This document shows positions 29,237 to 38,439 of a stretch of DNA of 64,000 bases, in pieces. Below the pieces are notes generated by a model. That model saw nothing but the letters and a program-made list of their open reading frames with translations. It did no database searches and had not been told where the DNA came from. A program made the position numbers and the translations under genes. This DNA is from Glycomyces lechevalierae (GTDB taxonomy: Bacteria > Actinomycetota > Actinomycetes > Mycobacteriales > Micromonosporaceae): contig NZ_JAPZVQ010000023.1 of NCBI RefSeq assembly GCF_027622945.1, positions 19,438-83,437 of the forward strand, given 5' to 3'. Numbering within the stretch: position 1 is the first letter of the stretch; every line of letters begins with the position of its first letter.

Positions 29237-29289
29237 GAGTCCAGGCTACGGTCCGGCGGCCCGAGCGCCTTCGGCGTCAGGACGTAATC

Positions 29290-29315
29290 GCGTCTACGCG
29301 CCTCGACGTAGACGC
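29290..29315. terminator. GCGTCTACG inverted repeat downstream of the methyltransferase gene
   Basis: A perfect 9-bp stem (29290-29298 with 29307-29315) and 8-nt loop, 26 nt past the methyltransferase stop and 54 nt before the kinase start. It may be a terminator; an operator for the kinase promoter is the alternative. Confidence 0.5.
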
Positions 29316-29341
29316 ATCGGACGATCGGCCGGGCGGCCCGG

Positions 29342-30112
29342 TCAGCGCATGGGCTTGCGGGCGAACAGGTGGATGTGGGTCGCCATGTCCCGGAAAGGGA
29401 TCCGCGAGGCGGTGGCGAGCTCGAACTCGCGCAGGGCCTCGCCGGTGCCCGTCTCGGCCTTCGCTGCCGTGGCGGAGATGAGGTCGCCGACGACGCCGAC
29501 GCCGTGGACCTGCTCGGTGACGAGCCCGGAGCCGCCGACGAGCGCGGTGAGGGTCGCGGTCTCGAAGCGGCGCTTGATCGTGTCGCGGCCCTCGATGATG
29601 CCGTCGACGTTGGCGAGCAGGTCGAGCGCGGTCTGGAAGTTGCCGGCGAGGGCCTTCCCGAGGACGGCGGCGATGCGGTTGGCGACGAGGATGCTCACGG
29701 CGCCGCCGGGCGCGCAGACGCGGCCGAGGGCGTCGAGGGCGGCGTCCGGGTAGTCGACCATCTCGAGGACCGAGTGGCAGAGGACGAGGTCGGCGCTGCC
29801 GGGCTCGGCCACGTCGGGGAGCTCGTCGGCGTCGGCCTGGACGGCGCGGACGCGGTCGGTGACGCCGGCGTCGGCGGCGCGCTGGCGAAGGGAGGCGAGC
29901 GCGTTGGCGCTGGGTTCGACGACGGTGACGTCGTGGCCGAGTTCGGCGAGGGGGACGGCGAAGCCGCCGGAGCCGCCGCCGACGTCGAGGATGCGGAGGG
30001 TCGCTCCGGTGCCTGCGGCGAATCGCTCGATCTCGGCCGACAGGACCGACCACACGACGGCCATGCGGGGGTGGTGCCCGGTGTGCGTGATCTCTTTGGG
30101 AATGTCGACCAT
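29342..30112 (-). CDS. SAM-dependent methyltransferase
   Basis: A 256-residue class I methyltransferase. The SAM-binding motif is LRILDVGGGSGGFAVPLAELGHDVTVVEPS (about 38-67), with an acidic-loop AVQADADELPD and LVLCHSVLEMV as motifs II and III. The substrate is unknown. The start at 30112 is favoured because TAGGCT (30125-30120) lies 7 nt upstream; longer in-frame readings run into the repeat region and the next gene. Its family occurs near dinB/DUF3040 genes in other actinobacteria. Confidence 0.88.
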   Translation of the reverse strand: MVDIPKEITHTGHHPRMAVVWSVLSAEIERFAAGTGATLRILDVGGGSGGFAVPLAELGHDVTVVEPSANALASLRQRAADAGVTDRVRAVQADADELPDVAEPGSADLVLCHSVLEMVDYPDAALDALGRVCAPGGAVSILVANRIAAVLGKALAGNFQTALDLLANVDGIIEGRDTIKRRFETATLTALVGGSGLVTEQVHGVGVVGDLISATAAKAETGTGEALREFELATASRIPFRDMATHIHLFARKPMR

Positions 30113-30176
30113 GCGCCACAGCCTAGCGCCGCCGCGCCGCACGGGGTAGGAGGGCGGGGAGAGAGGGCAGTGGGAA

Positions 30177-30353
30177 ACGTGAACGGAGGGTCCCGGCAAA
30201 TCGGACATCGATGGGTCCCGCTGCGGCGTCGCTTGCGAGCCGCACAGGAGCACCGCACCAGTGGCACGCGGGTGCGACACGATCCGTTGGCGCTGAATGT
30301 GAACGGAGGGTCCACGCAAAACGGACATCGATGGGCCCCCGGTTCTAACCCTG
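30177..30353 (+). repeat. Dispersed repeat family, composite copy 1
   Basis: Two direct copies of a roughly 44-bp core (30177-30220 and 30297-30345) begin GTGAACGGAGGGTC and end GGACATCGATGGG(T/C)CC. They flank a middle of about 76 bp. The second core runs into the GGGCCCCCGGTTCTAACCCTG tail. The whole composite, including the middle, recurs inverted at 33800-33995. It lies in the 311-nt gap between the methyltransferase and WecG genes; no gene is supported in that gap. Confidence 0.9.
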
Positions 30354-30372
30354 CCACGCTGGACCGACAGAA

Positions 30373-30411
30373 CACGGCTGCCCGGTCCCTTGGGGGGACC
30401 GGGCAGCCGTG
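30373..30411 (-). terminator. Terminator of the epimerase-wecG operon
   Basis: A 17-bp perfect stem (CACGGCTGCCCGGTCCC and complement) with a 5-nt loop, 13 nt past the WecG-like stop. Confidence 0.88.
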
Positions 30412-30423
30412 AACATGTTTCGG

Positions 30424-31188
30424 CTAGTCGCGCAGGAACGGGGGCCGTTTGCGGATCTCCCGCAGGTAGGCCGGGTTGTTCTGGAAGTAGCGGCGCCAGA
30501 GGCGCTTGGGCTCCTTCGTGAGCCGGTAGAACCATTCGAGGCCGTTGCGCTGCATCCACGGCGGGGCCTGCGGGACGAGCCCGGCGTGGAAGTCGAACGC
30601 GGCGCCGACGCCGAACATCGCGGGGGCGTTGAGGCGGTCGCGGTGGGCGGCCATCCAGCGCTCCTGCTTCGGCGTCGAGAGCCCCACCCACACCAGTTGC
30701 GCGCCGGAGTCGTTGATGCGCTTGACGATCGCGTCGTCCTCCTCCTCCGTCAGGGGACGGAAGGGCGGCGAGTACATGCCGGCGAACTTGACGCCGGGGA
30801 TGCGCTCGGCGAGCTTCTCGGCGAGGAGTTCGGGCACGCCGTCCTTGCCGCCGTAGAGGAACGAGGTCCAGCCGCGTTCGGCGGCGCGGGCGAGCACGTT
30901 GAGCATCAGGTCGGGCCCGTAGACCCGGTCCATCCAGTCGGCGCCGGCCTTGTGCCCGGCCCACACCATCGGCATGCCGTCGGGCGTGGTGAGCCCGGAG
31001 GCGTTGTGGATGGCGAGCAGTTCGGGGTCGCGCTGGGACTCCATGACGCCGTGCACGCCGGTGACGCACACGTAGTGGCGTTCACCGGTCTCGACCCAGC
31101 GGGTGACCTCGGCGAGCGCCATGTCCTGGTTGACGGTGGAGACGCCGACGCCGAGGACGTCGACGCGGCGGAGCTTCGGGTCGGACAT
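30424..31188 (-). CDS. WecG/TagA/CpsF family glycosyltransferase
   Basis: A 254-residue GT26 enzyme that transfers a sugar (typically N-acetylmannosaminyl or glucosyl) to a lipid-linked acceptor in surface-polymer synthesis. Motifs seen: TVNQDMALAEV, TPDGMPMVWAGHKAGADWMDRVYGPDLM and the late VGLSTPKQERWMAAHR followed by GVGAAFDFHAG. It works at the inner membrane face. The ATG overlaps the epimerase stop by one base (TGATG), so the two are coupled. Confidence 0.93.
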   Translation of the reverse strand: MSDPKLRRVDVLGVGVSTVNQDMALAEVTRWVETGERHYVCVTGVHGVMESQRDPELLAIHNASGLTTPDGMPMVWAGHKAGADWMDRVYGPDLMLNVLARAAERGWTSFLYGGKDGVPELLAEKLAERIPGVKFAGMYSPPFRPLTEEEDDAIVKRINDSGAQLVWVGLSTPKQERWMAAHRDRLNAPAMFGVGAAFDFHAGLVPQAPPWMQRNGLEWFYRLTKEPKRLWRRYFQNNPAYLREIRKRPPFLRD

Positions 31189-32171
31189 CAGAGGCTGTAC
31201 TTGGCCTTGACCTCGTTGTAGACCCACTCGTAGGTCTTGGTCATGCCCTCGCGGAGGCTGATCGAGGGCTCCCAGCCGTAGTACTTCTGGATGAGCGTGT
31301 TGTCCGAGTTGCGGCCGCGCACGCCCAGGGGGCCGTCGATGTGCTTGAGCTCGATGTCGATCCCGGCGATGTCGGCGACCAGGTAGTACAGGTTGTTGAT
31401 CGTGGTCAGCTCGGAGGAGCCGAGGTTGAGCGGCTCGGTGACGTCGCCGCGCGTGAACATCTTGGTGCCGTGGACGCAGTCGTCGATGTAGGTGAAGGAG
31501 CGGGTCTGCTCGCCGTCGCCCCAGATCTCGACCGTCTTCTCGCCCTTGAGGGCGGCGAGGGCGATCTTGCGGCAGGTCGCGGCGGGGGCCTTCTCGCGGC
31601 CGCCGTCCCAGGTGCCCTCGGGCCCGTAGATGTTGTGGTAGCGGGCGATGCGGGTCTCGAGGCCGAAGTCCTCGCGGAAGTGGCGGCACATGCGCTCGGA
31701 GAACAGCTTCTCCCAGCCGTAGCCGTCCTCGGCGTCGGCGGGGTAGGCGTCCTCTTCCTTCAGGGGCGCGATGTTCGCCTCGGTCTGCTTGTAGCCGGCG
31801 TAGACGCACGCGGAGGAGGAGTAGAAGAAGCGGCCGACCTCGGCGTCCTTGGCGGCCATGAGCATGTGGGTGGAGGGGAGGACCGAGAGCATGCACAGGG
31901 CCTTGTTGTTCTCGATGAAGCCCATGCCGCCCATGTTGCAGGCGAGGTTGTAGACCTCGGCGGCGCCGTCGCCGACGGCTTCGCGGCAGGCCTCGAGGTC
32001 GGCGAGGTCGCGCTGCAGGTTCTCGGTGTCGCCGTGGACCTGGTACCACTCGTCGAGGGGCTTGACGTCGACGGCGCGAACGCTCTTGCCCTCGGCGAGG
32101 AGGCTCGCCACCAGGTGCCCGCCGATGAAGCCACCGGCTCCCGCCACTACCGCGTCCACGCTTGCCGCCAT
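31188..32171 (-). CDS. NAD-dependent sugar epimerase, GDP-mannose 3,5-epimerase-like
   Basis: A 327-residue short-chain dehydrogenase/epimerase. The NAD site is AGAGGFIGGHLV near residue 10. The family mark NLACNMGGMGFIENN and catalytic YSSSACVY...YGWEK (Ser, Tyr, Lys) are those of GDP-mannose 3,5-epimerases and close homologues. The ATG at 32171 is chosen because AGGAG lies 5 nt upstream; a GTG two codons earlier abuts that site. It probably makes the nucleotide sugar used by the coupled glycosyltransferase. Exact substrate unproven. Confidence 0.9.
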   Translation of the reverse strand: MAASVDAVVAGAGGFIGGHLVASLLAEGKSVRAVDVKPLDEWYQVHGDTENLQRDLADLEACREAVGDGAAEVYNLACNMGGMGFIENNKALCMLSVLPSTHMLMAAKDAEVGRFFYSSSACVYAGYKQTEANIAPLKEEDAYPADAEDGYGWEKLFSERMCRHFREDFGLETRIARYHNIYGPEGTWDGGREKAPAATCRKIALAALKGEKTVEIWGDGEQTRSFTYIDDCVHGTKMFTRGDVTEPLNLGSSELTTINNLYYLVADIAGIDIELKHIDGPLGVRGRNSDNTLIQKYYGWEPSISLREGMTKTYEWVYNEVKAKYSL

Positions 32172-32227
32172 CGTCACTCCTCAAGGTTTCGGATACGGGG
32201 AAAGAAGCCTCAGCCTACCCGTCGCGT

Positions 32228-33205
32228 TTACACGCCCACCAGCCGGGAAATGGGGTGTAAGTCACCTTTGGGGGCGGTGTCAGAGGCGGGGTCGGGGGCG
32301 CTCGCGGGCTCGTTCGGGGTCTCGTTCGCGCCGCGCCGCAGCAGCTGCGCGGGGCTGATCACGAACAGGTCCGGGTCGGGGTCGGCGGCGATCGCGGCCT
32401 CGACGCGCGGGGCGACGCAGTAGAGGCGGGTCTTGGGGTCGCCGAGGAGCCGCCGGACGTAGCGGAGGCGCTTGAGCTGGCGTTCGACCATCTGGAACTT
32501 CCAGCGGATCGTGCCGAGCGCGATCGGCTCGCCGGTCTCGCTCCACGCGGCGAGCTCGATGGTGCGGAGCTGCCGGAAGCGCGGGTCGGGGACGGTGAGC
32601 CGCGTGGTCTGCGCCGCGGCCGGGTCGTTGAGCGCCCATTCGCGGGCGAGCCGGTGGAACTCGGGGCGGCACACGTACCGGTCCCAGCGGGCGTGGGTCA
32701 TCCGCCACAGTTTGTCGGTGATGTAGCCGCGGCGCCAGCGCGCGAGGTGCACGGCGAGCACCGCGTAGTGGAAGCGCGCGAGGCGGTGCTCCATGGTCCA
32801 GAACGGCGCGTCGGGCTCGAGCGGGTTCGCTTCGGCGCGGATCAGGCCGGCCTGCTCGAGGTGCGGGAGGAGGACGTCGAGGTCGGCTTCGGAGAGGCCG
32901 GTGACGGCGCGCAGGTCGTACGGGGTGCGGGGCCGGGTGGTGATGGCGGCGAGGACGTCGTCGGTGGGCTTGTCCGGGGCTTCGCCGAGGACGTCGGCGA
33001 CGGCGTTCGCCGCGACCTCCAGGAACGGGCCCTCGGGGCGCAGGAACTTGGCCTTGACCCAGGTGTCGGCGTCTTGGCGGGTCTGTGGCAGGTCGCCGGC
33101 CTGCGCGAGGAGCGCGGGGTCGGAGCCGAGGGTGGCGTGGACGCTGACGGCCGTCTCGGGGTCGGCCACGCCCACGGAGAGGATGGACTCGCGCAGTTCG
33201 TTCAT
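32228..33205 (-). CDS. Winged-helix plus DUF234-like protein lacking an AAA+ domain
   Basis: A 325-residue protein of uncertain family. Residues about 70-125 look like a winged helix (DDVLAAITTRPRTPYDLRAVTGLSEADLDVLLPHLEQAGLI). The region 130-270 resembles DUF234, the nuclease-fold tail of some archaeal/bacterial AAA+ ATPases: FHYAVLAVHLARWRRG, EFHRLAREWAL, then a core strand ELAAWS...IALGTIRWKFQMVERQLKRL. The usual N-terminal ATPase is absent and catalytic acidic residues appear changed (TIRWK where ECKW-like is usual). The C-terminal tail is disordered. Function unknown. TAGCAT lies 10 nt before the ATG. Confidence 0.6.
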   Translation of the reverse strand: MNELRESILSVGVADPETAVSVHATLGSDPALLAQAGDLPQTRQDADTWVKAKFLRPEGPFLEVAANAVADVLGEAPDKPTDDVLAAITTRPRTPYDLRAVTGLSEADLDVLLPHLEQAGLIRAEANPLEPDAPFWTMEHRLARFHYAVLAVHLARWRRGYITDKLWRMTHARWDRYVCRPEFHRLAREWALNDPAAAQTTRLTVPDPRFRQLRTIELAAWSETGEPIALGTIRWKFQMVERQLKRLRYVRRLLGDPKTRLYCVAPRVEAAIAADPDPDLFVISPAQLLRRGANETPNEPASAPDPASDTAPKGDLHPISRLVGV

Positions 33206-33238
33206 AGCGATGCCGATGCTACACAGGCGCTGCGCGGG

Positions 33239-33742
33239 TCACAGTTCACGGAACATGAGGTGCATGCCGACCAGGCCCTGGGTCGGATGGCGGAAGGTCT
33301 CGGGGAGGACCGCGAGGGTGCGGAAGCCGAGGGCGTGCCAGAGGTCGACGGCGCGGGTGTTGGTGGCGACGACCGCGTTGAACTGCATGGCGGTGAAGCC
33401 GTCCGCTTTGGCGCGGGCGAGTGCCGCCGCGCCGAGCGCGCGGCCGACGCCCTTGCCGCGCACGGCGGGGTCGACCATGAAGCCCGCGTTGGCGATGTGC
33501 GACCCCCGGCCGGGCTGGTTCGGGTGGATCTCGGCGATCCCGACGACGCGGCCGTCGACCGATCCGTCCTCGACCACGGCGACGAGCGCGCTGGCGGGCG
33601 CCTCCTTCTCGATCCAGAAGGCGCGCAGCCGTGCTTCGGGAGTGTCGGCCTCCCACAAGAAGTGCTCGCCGGAGGCGACGATGGGAGCGGCGAACGCCCA
33701 CACGGCAGGCCAGTCCTCGGGGCGCGCATCACGGATCTCCAT
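33239..33742 (-). CDS. GNAT family N-acetyltransferase
   Basis: A 167-residue acetyl-CoA-dependent transferase. The acetyl-CoA motif A is VRGKGVGRALGAAALARAKADGF (about 92-114), preceded by the NAGFMVDPA strand and followed by NTRAVDLWHALGFRTL. The acceptor is unknown. The start at 33742 has TACGCT 8 nt upstream and no ribosome site; the longer frame to 33883 runs through a dispersed repeat and is rejected. Confidence 0.88.
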   Translation of the reverse strand: MEIRDARPEDWPAVWAFAAPIVASGEHFLWEADTPEARLRAFWIEKEAPASALVAVVEDGSVDGRVVGIAEIHPNQPGRGSHIANAGFMVDPAVRGKGVGRALGAAALARAKADGFTAMQFNAVVATNTRAVDLWHALGFRTLAVLPETFRHPTQGLVGMHLMFREL

Positions 33743-33799
33743 GGCATGGAAGCGTAGTCGAGGCCCCCTCACGACGCCAGCGCGCCGACGGGCGGCCTG

Positions 33800-33995
33800 A
33801 TGTCGTACCCGCCTGTCAGGGTTGCGACCGGGGGCCCATCGATGTCCGATTCGCGAAGACCCTCCGTTCACGTTCGGCGCCAACGCGAATCGTCGGACCC
33901 TTATGCCAGGGTGCTGTGCTCATTGCCGGCTCGCAAGCTTCGCCGGGTACCGGGGCCCTTCGGATGCCCGATCTGCCGGACTCTCCGTTCACGTT
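33800..33995 (-). repeat. Dispersed repeat family, composite copy 2 (inverted relative to copy 1)
   Basis: On the minus strand the order is core (33995-33952), middle (about 76 bp), core plus tail (33874-33801), matching the composite at 30177-30353 across its middle as well. The tail extends further here, ending with the complement of TGTCGTACC. The outer core begins at the last base of the flavin monooxygenase stop codon, so the element abuts that gene exactly. Nothing else is recognised in this 252-nt gap. Confidence 0.9.
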
Positions 33996-35149
33996 CAGCG
34001 CGGCGGCTGCCAGTCCGACAGCGAGGCCGCCTGGTTCTGCACCCACGAGTCCGGCACCGCCCGCAGCAGGCTCTTGGTCATCCCCCGGCCGCCGGAGGCG
34101 ATCGTGTGGACCCGTCGCGAGAGGCGGGCGACCCGCTTGATGCGGGCGAGGCGGGCCCGGTCGTAGGAGGCGAGCGCCGCCGGGACCGATTCGGGGGTGC
34201 GCCGCAGCGCCCACCCGAGGGTCACCGCGTCCTCCAGAGCGAGGCTCGCGCCCTGCGCGAGGATCGGCGCGACGCCGTGCGCGGCGTCGCCGAGCAGCAC
34301 CAGGCCGCCCTGGCCGACCGGCTGGTGCAGGACCGGCGGGATCGGCCACACGTACCGGACCGACTGCTGCGTCAGCTCCGAGGGCCGGGTCGCGGCGATG
34401 AACTTGCCGACCGGGTCGGGCCAGTCGGCGAACCACCGGTTGATGAGCTCGTACTGGATCTGCGGCGACTCCGGCCGCATCCCGCCCGGCACCGTCGCCC
34501 ACCAGCACGCCCCGGCGTGCCCGAGGTCGCCGTAGCCGAAGCGGCGGCGGTCGGGCCCGTAGATCTCCACGGCGTCCGTGGTCCGCTCGGGCGCCCGATG
34601 CGCGGGCACGAGACCCCGGAAGCACACCACCCCGGCGTCCACTGTGGGCGAACCGGGGGCGATGAGCGGCCGCGTCGGCGAGTCGATGCCGTCCGCCGCG
34701 ACCACGAGTTCGGCGTCCCAGCGGCGCGACGCGTCGCCCGCCGCCAGGTCCACCATGTCGATCCGGTCGACCTGCGTCGCCGGGTGCACCTGGACGTTGT
34801 CCCCCAGCCGCGACACCAGCGCCTCGTACAGCATCGCGGTGTGCACCATCACTGAAGGCGTGCCGTCGTCGGCCCCGAGCATCGCCGCCGCGAACGAGCT
34901 CGACAGGCGGTCCTCGTTGCGGATCTCGAAGCGGTCAACCGGGGTCCCGGACGCGTCGAGCTGCGCGTCGACCCCGAGCGCGCGCAGCGCGCGCACGCCC
35001 GAGGCCCACAGGACCATGCCCAGGTCCTCGCCTTTGAGGCGCTCGCGCCGCTCGAGCAGCGCGACCCGCCAGCCCAGCTTGGACAGGACGATCGCGCTGG
35101 CGAGCCCGGCGACGCCGGCGCCGACGACTACGGCTCTTCGGTTCTGCAT
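33995..35149 (-). CDS. FAD-dependent monooxygenase (aromatic hydroxylase type)
   Basis: A 384-residue flavoprotein that would hydroxylate an aromatic or polyketide-like substrate with NAD(P)H and oxygen. Fingerprints: the FAD-binding VVVGAGVAGLASAIVLSKLG at the N-terminus, VVAADGIDSPTR (DG motif) and GLVLLGDAAHGVAPILAQGASLALEDA (GD motif). ATG 35149 is preferred over GTG 35158 by its GGGTGG spacing, but the choice is weak. No biosynthetic cluster surrounds it. The stop codon abuts a dispersed repeat. Confidence 0.9.
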   Translation of the reverse strand: MQNRRAVVVGAGVAGLASAIVLSKLGWRVALLERRERLKGEDLGMVLWASGVRALRALGVDAQLDASGTPVDRFEIRNEDRLSSSFAAAMLGADDGTPSVMVHTAMLYEALVSRLGDNVQVHPATQVDRIDMVDLAAGDASRRWDAELVVAADGIDSPTRPLIAPGSPTVDAGVVCFRGLVPAHRAPERTTDAVEIYGPDRRRFGYGDLGHAGACWWATVPGGMRPESPQIQYELINRWFADWPDPVGKFIAATRPSELTQQSVRYVWPIPPVLHQPVGQGGLVLLGDAAHGVAPILAQGASLALEDAVTLGWALRRTPESVPAALASYDRARLARIKRVARLSRRVHTIASGGRGMTKSLLRAVPDSWVQNQAASLSDWQPPR

Positions 35150-35170
35150 CTGCACCACCCGGGGGAGGGG

Positions 35171-36193
35171 TCAGCTCTCGGTCTTGTCCGCGTCGGCCGG
35201 GGGCTCGTCGGCGTGGGTCTCGTCGGCGATCACGTCGTCCTCGGGCCGGTCGGGTTCGGGGTCGGCCTCGGTCGCGGCGCCGCCGATCTCGCCCGGCTCG
35301 GCGCCCTTGGGGAGGCCGCCGTTCACGTAGCCTGCGGCCTTGGCTTCGGCGGAATTCCAGTCCACGAGCACGCGCTCGCCGCCGTCGAGGACGAACACCT
35401 GGCGGGTGCCGCGGGCGCGGATCAGGTAGATCACGGCGAGGACGACGACGATGACGCTCATCCACTGGTTGAGGCGCAGCCCGGCGAAGGCCTCGGCGGG
35501 GTCGATGCGCAGGCCCTCGATCCAGAACCGGCCGATGCCGTAGAGGGCGACGTAGAGGGCGAGCGCGCGCCCGGCCCCGAACTTGACCTTGCGGTCGGCG
35601 GCCCAGACGACGAGCGCGACGCCGAGGTTCCACAGCAGTTCGTACAGGAACGTCGGGTGGAACGTCGAGTACTCGAGGTAGCCGAAGACGCGGTGCTCGC
35701 GGTCGATCGACACGGCCCACCAGGCGTCGAGCGGCTTGCCGTACAGCTCCTGGTTGAACCAGTTGCCGAGGCGGCCGATCGCCTGCGCGACGGGCAGGCC
35801 GGGGGCGATGGCGTCCGCGGTCATCGAGAATTTCAGGCCGAGCTGGCGGCAGGCGAACCAGACGCCGACGCCGCCGAGGAGGATCGCGCCGGGGATGCCC
35901 AGGCCGCCCTCCCAGACCGCGAGGATCTTCCACGGGTCGCCGTCGGCGCCGAAGTAGGCGTCGGGGCTGGTGAAGACGTGATAGAGGCGGCCGCCGACGA
36001 TGCCGAAGGGCACGGCCCACACGGCGATGTCGAGCACGGCCCACTTGGGGGCGCCCCGCGAGCGCATGCGCGCTTCGGCGATCCAGCAGGCGGCCACGAT
36101 GCCGGCGATGAGGCACAGCGCGTAGGCGCGGATCGGGATGGGGCCGAGGTGCCAGACGGACTCCGACGGGCTCGGGATATAAGCGAGGTCCAC
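35171..36193 (-). CDS. lgt: Prolipoprotein diacylglyceryl transferase
   Basis: A 340-residue polytopic membrane enzyme that transfers diacylglycerol to the lipobox cysteine of prolipoproteins, such as the binding proteins in this window. The signature GRLGNWFNQELYG is at about 142-154, with YHVFTSPDAYF and the catalytic-helix RFWIEGLR. Residues after about 285 form an acidic cytoplasmic tail typical of actinobacterial Lgt. A TAGGTT box 8 nt before the GTG suggests its own leaderless promoter, though it follows trpA on the same strand, as in Streptomyces. Confidence 0.97.
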   Translation of the reverse strand: MDLAYIPSPSESVWHLGPIPIRAYALCLIAGIVAACWIAEARMRSRGAPKWAVLDIAVWAVPFGIVGGRLYHVFTSPDAYFGADGDPWKILAVWEGGLGIPGAILLGGVGVWFACRQLGLKFSMTADAIAPGLPVAQAIGRLGNWFNQELYGKPLDAWWAVSIDREHRVFGYLEYSTFHPTFLYELLWNLGVALVVWAADRKVKFGAGRALALYVALYGIGRFWIEGLRIDPAEAFAGLRLNQWMSVIVVVLAVIYLIRARGTRQVFVLDGGERVLVDWNSAEAKAAGYVNGGLPKGAEPGEIGGAATEADPEPDRPEDDVIADETHADEPPADADKTES

Positions 36194-36320
36194 GACGAGT
36201 AAACCTATCGGTTGCGCGAGCGGCGGGTGGCACGGGCCCGAGCCGGTCCCACGGGCCGCCTCCGAAGCGGCCCTGCCGGTTTCGCAAAAGCCGCAAAACG
36301 TACCGCCACGGGTACGGGAA

Positions 36321-36348
36321 GGCCCCGCGGGCCTGAACCCGCGGGGCC
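36321..36348 (-). terminator. Terminator after trpA
   Basis: An 11-bp perfect stem (GGCCCCGCGGG and complement) with a 6-nt loop, 12 nt past the trpA stop. Confidence 0.85.
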
Positions 36349-36359
36349 GTCTCGAGTGG

Positions 36360-37151
36360 TTACCGGCGCACGCCCGCGGCGAGGTCCGCGGTGAGCTCGG
36401 CGAGCTTCTGGTGGCCCGACGGGATGTCGTCGGAGTCCAGGTAGCAGTTGACGATCGCGGAGCCCACGATCACGGCGTCGCCGTACGCGCCGATCTCGGC
36501 GGCCTGGTCGCCGCTGCGCACGCCGAGGCCCACGCCGATCGGCAGGTCGGTGTGCTTGCGGGTGCGCTCGACGAGCGCCGGCGCGACCGCGGACGTGGCG
36601 GCCCGGGCGCCGGTGACGCCCATGACCGACTGCGCGTACACGAACCCGCGGCACACGGCCACGGTCGAAGCGATCCGCTCCTCGGTGGACGACGGCGCGA
36701 CCAGGAACACCCGGTCCAGGCCGTACTGGTCCGACGCGGCGATCCATTCCTCGGCCTCGTCCGGGATGAGGTCGGGCGTGATGAGCCCGGCCCCGCCGGC
36801 GGCCGCGAAGTCGCGCGCGAACCGCTCGACCCCGTACCGCTCCACCAGGTTCCAGTACGTCATGACGAGGATCGGCACGCGCCCGGCGACCGCCTCGGTC
36901 ACCTCGAACACCTGCTTGGTCCGGAACCCGCCGGCGAGCGCCTGGTCGGCGGCCTTCTGGATCGCCGGCCCGTCCATGACCGGGTCCGAGTACGGCAGGC
37001 CCAGCTCGATGATGTCGGCCCCGTGGTCGATCATGATGTCGACGGCCTTGATCGAGTCGGCCAGCGTCGGGTAGCCCGCGGGCAGGTACCCCACCAGTGC
37101 CGCCCGGCCCTCGGCCCGGGTCTTCGCGAAAGCGTCAGCAGCGTGCAGCAC
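36360..37151 (-). CDS. trpA: Tryptophan synthase alpha chain
   Basis: A 263-residue TIM-barrel subunit that cleaves indole-3-glycerol phosphate and passes indole to TrpB. Catalytic Glu is in DIIELGLPYSDPVMDGPAIQ and the phosphate site in GVGLGVRSGDQA. GTG at 37151 is 2 nt after the trpB stop, implying coupled translation; the longer frame (to 38132) only shadows trpB. Confidence 0.97.
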   Translation of the reverse strand: MLHAADAFAKTRAEGRAALVGYLPAGYPTLADSIKAVDIMIDHGADIIELGLPYSDPVMDGPAIQKAADQALAGGFRTKQVFEVTEAVAGRVPILVMTYWNLVERYGVERFARDFAAAGGAGLITPDLIPDEAEEWIAASDQYGLDRVFLVAPSSTEERIASTVAVCRGFVYAQSVMGVTGARAATSAVAPALVERTRKHTDLPIGVGLGVRSGDQAAEIGAYGDAVIVGSAIVNCYLDSDDIPSGHQKLAELTADLAAGVRR

Positions 37152-37153
37152 CC

Positions 37154-38353
<1,200 letters not shown>

Positions 38354-38422
38354 GGTTCTTCGCTCCCCTTCGCAACTCGCTGCCCGGGCGCGCGCGTCGC
38401 GCACCTCAGGGCTCACCTGTGT

Positions 38423-38439
38423 GTGTTCGCCGCGAACAC
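38423..38439. promoter_or_regulatory. Perfect palindrome between trpC and trpB
   Basis: GTGTTCGCCGCGAACAC: 8-bp arms around one base, touching the trpC stop codon and 70 nt before the trpB start. It may be an operator for an internal promoter or a transcript hairpin. It is the only sizeable gap within the trp operon. Confidence 0.5.

Noticed and set aside
29342..31069. A 575-codon minus-strand frame joining the methyltransferase with upstream sequence.
   Set aside because: The first half is a shadow of the WecG-like gene and the repeat region; the true methyltransferase starts at 30112 with its own -10 box.
33743..33883. N-terminal extension of the GNAT gene, and similar short peptides at 30.2 and 50.6 kb sharing an NVNGGS-GHRWAPG-like phrase.
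   Set aside because: The shared phrase comes from translating the dispersed repeat in one frame; the loci lack starts and ribosome sites, so it is a DNA repeat, not a protein family.
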